Shown: one piece after another, positions 57,376 through 64,000 of the stretch
Layout: every line of letters begins with the position of its first letter
Numbering within the stretch: the first letter of the stretch is position 1
Assembly: GCA_021272165.1 (NCBI GenBank)
Contig: JAJSLK010000063.1
Location: 1-64,000 of the forward strand
Origin: Methylacidiphilales bacterium
GTDB taxonomy: Bacteria; Verrucomicrobiota; Verrucomicrobiia; Methylacidiphilales; UBA1321
DNA: 64,000 bases
Direction of reading: 5' to 3'
The notes under the pieces: generated by a model
Databases searched by the model: none
Told to the model about the DNA's origin: nothing
What the model saw: only the letters and a program-made list of their open reading frames with translations
Position numbers and translations under genes: made by a program

Positions 57376-57568
57376 GCCTAAAATCCAAGTGATCATAAAT
57401 GAGACTGTTAACCGGGTTTTAACCCAGATGAAGGATGCTAACTTGAGAGGAACAAGCAAGTCGGAGGTCGCCTCAACCATCCTTGACGAATGGGTCTGGC
57501 ACAATAGCAATCACCTCAAGGGATGGGGCATTTCTTTGACAAAGTCCACGAAAAGGCGCGGCAAATGA
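57374..57568 (+). CDS. Ribbon-helix-helix-like small protein
   Basis: MPKIQVIINETVNRVLTQMKDANLRGTSKSEVASTILDEWVWHN: beta strand plus GTSKSEVA helix pattern of RHH proteins. Confidence 0.5.
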   Translation: MPKIQVIINETVNRVLTQMKDANLRGTSKSEVASTILDEWVWHNSNHLKGWGISLTKSTKRRGK

Positions 57569-57592
57569 ACGCCTCTGGAAGCTTGAAAATAA

Positions 57593-58375
57593 TTATACAT
57601 CCTTCCAGAGTTTCCACGGCGGATTGCCCTGGGCCCAAAGCTTGTTGAGCACCTCGACTTCGCGCAGGTTGTCCATGCATTGCCAATAGCCGTCATGCCG
57701 GAAGGCCTGGAGCTTGCCCGCCTCGGCGACCTTGGGCAGCGCATCGAATTCGAAAATTGTGCCGTCGCCGGGAAGGTAGTCGACGATTTTCTTGTTCAGG
57801 ACAAAGAATCCGCCGTTGATGTAGCCGGCCTCGGTGTCGGGTTTTTCGCGGAAGCTGGTGACCGCGTCACCGGAAAGGCTCAATTCGCCAAACCGGCCGG
57901 TGGGCCGGACGGCGGTGAGCGTCGCCAGACCCTGATGGGCGCGATGAAATTTGATCAGCTCGGGCAGGTTGATGTTGCTCAAACCATCGCCGTAGGTGAG
58001 AAGAAATTCGTCATCGGGAATGTGGGCGAGGGCGCGTTTAACGCGGCCGCCGGTAAGCGTTTCCTGCCCCGTATCGAGCAGCGTGACCTGCCAGTCTTCC
58101 TCCCCATGCTGGTTGTGCCAGGTGACCTCCGGAATCGGCCCGAGCCGCAGCGTGACGTCGCTGCTGTACCACTGATAATTGCGGAAGTAGTCCTTGATGA
58201 CCTCGCCCTTGTAGCCGAGGCAGAGGATGAATTCCTTGAATCCATAATGGGCGTAGAACTTCATGATGTGCCAGAGAATCGGGCGGTTGCCGATCGGCAC
58301 CATCGGCTTGGGGCGAAATTCGGTCTCCTCGCGCAGGCGCGTGCCGAGTCCGCCACAAAGAATTACGACTTTCAT
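57593..58375 (-). CDS. rfbF: Glucose-1-phosphate cytidylyltransferase
   Basis: MKVVILCGGLGTRLREETEFRPKPMVPIGNRPILWHIMKFYAHYGFKEFILCLGYKG. Confidence 0.95.
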   Translation of the reverse strand: MKVVILCGGLGTRLREETEFRPKPMVPIGNRPILWHIMKFYAHYGFKEFILCLGYKGEVIKDYFRNYQWYSSDVTLRLGPIPEVTWHNQHGEEDWQVTLLDTGQETLTGGRVKRALAHIPDDEFLLTYGDGLSNINLPELIKFHRAHQGLATLTAVRPTGRFGELSLSGDAVTSFREKPDTEAGYINGGFFVLNKKIVDYLPGDGTIFEFDALPKVAEAGKLQAFRHDGYWQCMDNLREVEVLNKLWAQGNPPWKLWKDV

Positions 58376-58381
58376 GATGCG

Positions 58382-59374
58382 TCAGGGTTCAAAGTTGATC
58401 CGTTCCAGCTCGACCACATATGGCCGTTTCTGGACCTGGGTGTGGATCGCGCCGATATACTCGCCAAGAATGCCGATAAAGAAAAGCTGCACGGAGCCGA
58501 AAAAGAAGAGGCCGATTTCGAGCGGCGCCAGGCCGAGGCTGAACTTGTCCCAGTAAAGCAGCTTGAAAACAAAGTAGCCAAGCGCGATGCAAAGACTCAT
58601 CAGCGATACGGCAAAGCCAAGCATGGTGGCGAGCCGCAACGGCACCTTTGAGTGGTTGGTGATGCCGAGCATGGCCATGTCGTAGAGCCGGTAAAAATTG
58701 TTGCTGGTGATGCCACGCTTCCGCACCGGCTGATGATAGGGAATCTTGGCGGCGGGAAATCCGATTTCCGAGACGAGCCCGCGGAAATAGGGATAGGGAT
58801 CCTCCATCTCGGCGAGAATATCGACGAAACGGCGGTCATAGAGGCCGAACCCGGTCGCGTTCTTGTTGAGCTCGATCTCGGCCAACCGCGTGACCAGCTC
58901 GTAATAGAGCCGGCGGATGGTGAAAAAGATGATCGATTCCTCGCTGTCCTGCTTGACCGCCACGACAATCAGAAATCCCTCCTCCCACTTCTTGAGGAAT
59001 TCCTTGATCAGCTCGGGCGGGTCCTGCAAATCAGAAACGAGGCTGATGACGGCATCGCCTTTCGCCTGCAACATCGCGTGATAAGGCGAGCGGATGTGGC
59101 CAAAGTTGCGCGCGTTGACGATGACCTTGACGTTTTTGTCCTGCGCGGCGATCTCCCGCAAAATGGCCACCGTGCGGTCCTGCGATGCGTTGTCGATGAA
59201 GATGTGCTCGTAGCGGTAGCGGCCGATCTCCTGGAAGATTTTTTTGACCTGCTCGTAGCATTCGCGGACGTTGCCCTCCTCATTGTAGCAGCCGCTGACG
59301 ACACTGATGAGCTTGGGCTTCCCGTCGGACGCGGAAATTGAAGAAGGGACAATGCAGGCGGAGGTTCGTTCCAT
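58382..59374 (-). CDS. Glycosyltransferase family 2, polyprenyl-phosphate type with C-terminal TM helices
   Basis: LISVVSGCYNEEGNVRECYEQVKKIF...HIFIDNASQDRTVAIL; C-terminal hydrophobic pair. Longer ORF start lies inside the MITE-like element. Confidence 0.9.
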   Translation of the reverse strand: MERTSACIVPSSISASDGKPKLISVVSGCYNEEGNVRECYEQVKKIFQEIGRYRYEHIFIDNASQDRTVAILREIAAQDKNVKVIVNARNFGHIRSPYHAMLQAKGDAVISLVSDLQDPPELIKEFLKKWEEGFLIVVAVKQDSEESIIFFTIRRLYYELVTRLAEIELNKNATGFGLYDRRFVDILAEMEDPYPYFRGLVSEIGFPAAKIPYHQPVRKRGITSNNFYRLYDMAMLGITNHSKVPLRLATMLGFAVSLMSLCIALGYFVFKLLYWDKFSLGLAPLEIGLFFFGSVQLFFIGILGEYIGAIHTQVQKRPYVVELERINFEP

Positions 59375-59389
59375 CCTTCTGTCTTTCCT

Positions 59390-59653
59390 AGAGGCTGTCC
59401 GAAAAATAGGCAAGGGTCGCGCCGAAAGATTTTTTGTTTTCCGGCGAGGAGTCGAATGAGGAGCATAGCCATCGCTACGTGACGAGCAAACGACAAAGCC
59501 GAAAGGCAAAAAGGCTTCGGTCCGAAGGGTAACGGCGAATTTGGAGCCGAGCTCTTCGTTGCTCACTCCTTACAAACCGCGGAGGGTATGCTCGTCGTTC
59601 GGGCCTCGATTCGACCCATCACGCGACCCCTGTCTATTTTTCGGATAGCCTCT
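59390..59653. mobile_element. 264-bp MITE-like element with 32-bp terminal inverted repeats
   Basis: Left end agaggctgtccgaaaaataggcaagggtcgcg; reverse complement of right end agaggctatccgaaaaatagacaggggtcgcg (29/32). No coding capacity. Confidence 0.75.
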
Positions 59654-59684
59654 GGCAAAGGATTTCAAACCGCAACGCATGTCG

Positions 59685-61424
59685 TCATGGCATGCCCTTT
59701 ACTTTGGGCACATAGGGGGTCAAATCGACGGTCGGACCATCGCGGGAGCTAAGGGTGATCCTGAGCGGGACAAGGCTTTCCAGCGTGATGAATTTGAGCT
59801 CGGGCCGCTCGGCCATCAGGCGCTCCTTTTGATCGTAGGGCGGCTCCGGGTTGTAGGCGCCGAACGGATAATAGGCATAAGTTCGCGTATATAGCTGGTC
59901 CCCCTGGGCCGTGGGCGAATAGCCCCAGGTATTGGTGATGTGGGCCACGATGGCGTAGTTGTAAGTGCCGAGCAAACTGTAAGGGATGGCGAACCGGTTC
60001 AAATTGTAAACTTTTTCCGGAATCAGCACAGCCACCCGGTCGCCCGGTTGCAGCATCGGACGGACTTGGTCCCAATAGCGGTCCATGCCGCCGGTGAAGA
60101 GAAGTTCACGGTCGATATTCATCGCATTGAACGACGGCGGCAGGGGACAAATCAGCATGGGAACGACCATGGTCGCGGCGCTGGCAAAGGCGGTGATTCG
60201 CCGGCCCCGCAGCGTGAAGCCCGGCGGCCGCAACAGCAGAAAAAGATGAAAGAAGAACTGAAACTGAAGCAGCTCGCGAAAAGGCCAGCGCATCGATTTG
60301 AAAAGCGGCAGATGGATCATGATTCGCGTGATCCAGAGGGGGCGCCAGATCAAAACTCCCACGAAGATCATCATGCCGAACGTGACCAGCTCCAGGCCGC
60401 GCCATTTCCATGAGCCGGTCAGGGCCGGAAGCAGACACCAGGCCGCGGCGGATGCACCCAGGGCCAGGGTGTAGGTCGTTTGGATGTCCCAATCCGGTTG
60501 AATCAACCAGACCGCGGTGCCGATGAAGAAGGCGATCGGCATTTGTCCCAGCGGGATGTTGTATGACTGCATGTCGTCCAGGCTCACGCCGTGCGCGCGC
60601 CAACTGGTGAAGAATCCTTCGACCATCGGGACGAGCAGCGGCAGCATGATGATAATGGCCAGGCCGTATCCGAGCAGCCAGCAACCGATGGGCATGATCG
60701 ACCGCCGCTCCAAGCTGACGCCGAGGGCAAAAAGCGTGAAGAGGATGCTACCCGAGACGGTGGGCGAGAGATGCCCCGCCAACACCGAATGGAGCGAGGC
60801 CAGCATCACGATGATAATTCCCCGCCGCCAGGTCCGCTGCAGAATGCCGAGGGCCAGCCAGGGCAGCCCGCTGTGATTGCCGAGAAAGTTGAGCCAGCTC
60901 GCCCCCGTGGTCAGCGCCATCACGCTGTAAGTGAAGCTCAGCGTGAAAAACATGATCCAGCCGTCATTGATTTCCAGCGCCATATCGCCCCGGAGATAGT
61001 GGGCCAGACAGACGAATCCGGCCGTGGCCAGCATGAAAAAGACGAAGGCATCGACGTCGATGATGAAGAAATGAAAAGGCGTGCCGGCCAGAAGCGAGAC
61101 AAGCAGATAAAGCGGATGCCACGAAAAGAAGGTCGGATCGCGCAACAAATCGTAATGGCCGCCGAAAAGGTAATCGGAAATGAAGGGCGACCGTCCCGAG
61201 AGCAATCGGTGGCCCATCCCCATGAAAAACGGGTACCCGCCATCGAGATTATCGTCGGTCAGGAAAAAGCAGGGCCGCCAGCATTGAAGCAGCGCAAAGA
61301 TAAGCGCCGAGGCAAGCAGGTTGTTCCGCAATAGAATGCCCAGATGGGTTTGCCTCTTGATTCCCTCCTCGGCTTCTGGCGCAATCACCTCGCAGTAATA
61401 GCTGCATATCGTCATGGTGGGCAA
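59685..61424 (-). CDS. Large polytopic membrane protein (YfhO/GT-C-like), function unknown
   Basis: 579 aa; many TM segments; actual start uncertain (ATG at 61415 or downstream). Confidence 0.75.
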   Translation of the reverse strand: MPTMTICSYYCEVIAPEAEEGIKRQTHLGILLRNNLLASALIFALLQCWRPCFFLTDDNLDGGYPFFMGMGHRLLSGRSPFISDYLFGGHYDLLRDPTFFSWHPLYLLVSLLAGTPFHFFIIDVDAFVFFMLATAGFVCLAHYLRGDMALEINDGWIMFFTLSFTYSVMALTTGASWLNFLGNHSGLPWLALGILQRTWRRGIIIVMLASLHSVLAGHLSPTVSGSILFTLFALGVSLERRSIMPIGCWLLGYGLAIIIMLPLLVPMVEGFFTSWRAHGVSLDDMQSYNIPLGQMPIAFFIGTAVWLIQPDWDIQTTYTLALGASAAAWCLLPALTGSWKWRGLELVTFGMMIFVGVLIWRPLWITRIMIHLPLFKSMRWPFRELLQFQFFFHLFLLLRPPGFTLRGRRITAFASAATMVVPMLICPLPPSFNAMNIDRELLFTGGMDRYWDQVRPMLQPGDRVAVLIPEKVYNLNRFAIPYSLLGTYNYAIVAHITNTWGYSPTAQGDQLYTRTYAYYPFGAYNPEPPYDQKERLMAERPELKFITLESLVPLRITLSSRDGPTVDLTPYVPKVKGMP

Positions 61425-62454
61425 ATCTCAAAAAAATCCTTTTGCACTACCCGCTGACGATCTCGCGCGAATTCTCCGCCAGGCTTCCGGCAATTTCGAT
61501 CTACTGCGCGGCAAAAGTCTTTTTCTCACCGGGGGCACCGGCTTTTTCGGCAAATGGCTCCTTGGCGCGCTGATCCACGCCAACGCCGAACTCGGCCTTG
61601 GGCTGAAGCTGACGGTGCTTTCCCGGAATCCGACCGGCTTCCGGCAAAAATATCCCGAATTGGATAATTCATCCATTGTCCGCTTTATGCCGGGCCACGT
61701 CGCCGATTTCGCGTTGCCTGCCGACCATTTTGATTACGTTATTCACGCCGCCGCCGACACGGTCATTGTCTCCTCGGAGGCGGAGGAACGGGAACGAAGC
61801 CGCGCCATTGTCCAGGGAACCCGGCACATGCTCGAGCTGGCCCGAAAAAACGGTGCCCGATTTCTCAATGTCAGTTCCGGGGCGGTTTATGGTTCTCTTG
61901 CCGGGCAACCTGGCGGCGCGAAGGAAGATGATTATGCCGGGGCCACGCCGCTGATTCCCTATGCCGAGGCCAAACGGGAAGCCGAGGAGCTCTGCGCCGA
62001 TTCGGACGTCGATTTCGTCACCGCCCGCGCCTTCGCCTTTCTCGGGCCCTGCCTGCCGCTCGAGGCCCATTTCGCCGCGGGAAATTTCCTGCGCGATGTG
62101 CTACGGGGCGGCCCGATCCAGGTTCGCGGCGACGGCACCGCTCTCCGTTCTTATCTTTACCCCACCGATCTCGTCGCCTGGCTTCTGCGGATTCTTCTGC
62201 GCGGCGAGCGCGGCCGTGCCTACAATGTCGGCTCGGCCGAAACCGTTTCGACCGCCCAACTGGCCCGCCTGATCGCGGACGCCGTCAATCCCGCCATGGA
62301 GGTGACGATCCAATCGATTCAGCCGCTGGGCCCGCAAAACATCTACCTGCCCGACGTCACCCGCGCCCGAACTGAGTTGAGTCTCGAGGTGACGATTCCC
62401 TTGCGCGAAGCCATCGCGCGCACTCTGGCTTTCCTAAGAGACGCCCACAGTTAA
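61414..62454 (+). CDS. NAD-dependent epimerase/dehydratase
   Basis: SLFLTGGTGFFGKWLLGALI; SSGAVYGS; YAEAKREAE; RSYLYPTDL. Confidence 0.9.
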   Translation: MVGKSQKNPFALPADDLARILRQASGNFDLLRGKSLFLTGGTGFFGKWLLGALIHANAELGLGLKLTVLSRNPTGFRQKYPELDNSSIVRFMPGHVADFALPADHFDYVIHAAADTVIVSSEAEERERSRAIVQGTRHMLELARKNGARFLNVSSGAVYGSLAGQPGGAKEDDYAGATPLIPYAEAKREAEELCADSDVDFVTARAFAFLGPCLPLEAHFAAGNFLRDVLRGGPIQVRGDGTALRSYLYPTDLVAWLLRILLRGERGRAYNVGSAETVSTAQLARLIADAVNPAMEVTIQSIQPLGPQNIYLPDVTRARTELSLEVTIPLREAIARTLAFLRDAHS

Positions 62455-63479
62455 CGCTTTTCGGCCAGCAATTCCTCGCAGGCCGCAATCACGTCGCGGG
62501 CCTCGATCTCCGCCATCGAGCGTTTTTTCACCTGCGCGTAACGTTCGCGCGTGTCCGTAACCGGGATGTATCCATGGCTCGTCACGATCCGGTAAGGCAC
62601 CTGCCACGGGTACCAATAATCCTCGATCGACGGGCCAAACAACGCGACCACGGGGCAGCCGCAGGCAGCGGCCAGGTGCATCGCGGCGGTGTTCGGGCCC
62701 ACGTAAAGTTTCGCCCGGGAAAAAAGCCACGCCATCTCGGGCCAGGTGGTTTTTCCCTCGGTATTGAGCAGGGACGACCCCAATTCCCGCCGCACCCACG
62801 CCGCCTCTTCGATCTCATGCGCGACGGGCCCGCAGGCAATCACAACTCGGGAAAATCGTTTGAGCAAGGCACGACAGACCTCACGCCAACCCTCGCGATG
62901 CCACCGGTTGAATGCCTGTCGCGAGCCGACCTGCACGACACAAAAATCGTCCAGTTTTTCCGCGGGCTTCCAGGCTTTCATGAATGGCGGATCGAAACGC
63001 AACGGCGGGATCGGCTGGGCCAACGACAAAAATTTGGAGACGGAATGAAAATCCTTTTCCACGCGATGGCATGTCTCCCAGTCGAAGCCGGACATGGCAG
63101 TGAATCGCCGTCGTTCGAGCCAGTTCAAGGGACTCGCCGTTTTGACCGAATAGCGTTTCCGTCCCCGGCACAACATCGCAAAGAGCCGCGCCCGATGCCC
63201 GTCGCCCAGCTCGAAAATATAGTCAAAGGTCACGCTCCGGAGCTTCAGCAATACGCCCACCTGCCGCCAGAAATCACCACGTTTTCGACTGTCTTTATCA
63301 ATACCAGTCAGCGTGAAAATGCGATGGATCTCCGGGCAACCGGCCAGGATCGATTCGCCACCCCGGCGCACCACAACCCAGATTTCCGCGTCGGGATAAT
63401 CGCGTTTGATCGCCGTGATGGTCGGCGTCAGGATCAGGGAATCGCCGATGTGCTTCGGCTTGATCAGCAGGACGCGCAT
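62451..63479 (-). CDS. Glycosyltransferase family 9 (heptosyltransferase-like)
   Basis: MRVLLIKPKHIGDSLILTPTITAIKRDYPDAEIWVVV; KLYVGPNTAAMHLAAACGCPVVALFGPS. Confidence 0.93.
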   Translation of the reverse strand: MRVLLIKPKHIGDSLILTPTITAIKRDYPDAEIWVVVRRGGESILAGCPEIHRIFTLTGIDKDSRKRGDFWRQVGVLLKLRSVTFDYIFELGDGHRARLFAMLCRGRKRYSVKTASPLNWLERRRFTAMSGFDWETCHRVEKDFHSVSKFLSLAQPIPPLRFDPPFMKAWKPAEKLDDFCVVQVGSRQAFNRWHREGWREVCRALLKRFSRVVIACGPVAHEIEEAAWVRRELGSSLLNTEGKTTWPEMAWLFSRAKLYVGPNTAAMHLAAACGCPVVALFGPSIEDYWYPWQVPYRIVTSHGYIPVTDTRERYAQVKKRSMAEIEARDVIAACEELLAEKR

Positions 63480-63485
63480 ACGCGC

Positions 63486-64000
<515 letters not shown>

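Overview
This window looks like a Verrucomicrobia-type chromosome segment (inferred from gene content, not tested). It is dominated by surface-polysaccharide genes. (i) 1-15.7 kb is an exopolysaccharide locus: MBOAT/SGNH/ACP/FkbH cassette, several glycosyltransferases, an ABC-2 export permease, exosortase + EpsI, WecG/TagA and DUF268. (ii) 15.9-18.5 kb is feoA-feoB plus a small FeoB-associated protein. (iii) 18.6-30.3 kb is a second glycan locus: radical SAM/B12, hddA/hddC-like heptose genes, C-methyltransferase, epimerases and LhgO-like oxidase. (iv) 30.4-36.3 kb is a decayed mobile region: relaxase fragment, coupling-protein chimera and pairs of truncated convergent genes. (v) tRNA-Leu(CAA) lies at 36399-36481; its 5' half is duplicated 17.3 kb away at 53744-53781. 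The two copies bracket an integrase-less island carrying DUF3300, lipase, two-component genes, a phage-derived patch fused to a receiver domain, a split AsmA-like gene, a hybrid histidine kinase and a receiver-cyclase. (vi) 53.8-64 kb holds rearranged CDP-deoxyhexose genes (rfbH, rfbG, rfbF), a 264-bp MITE-like element with 32-bp terminal inverted repeats, GT9 and pyrH. Between rfbG and rfbF is an apparently uncharacterised toxin-antitoxin-like module: an ADP-ribosyltransferase-like protein, a 56-aa ORF absent from the supplied ORF track, and a divergent ribbon-helix-helix-like ORF. Family names come from reading translated motifs; no database search was run.
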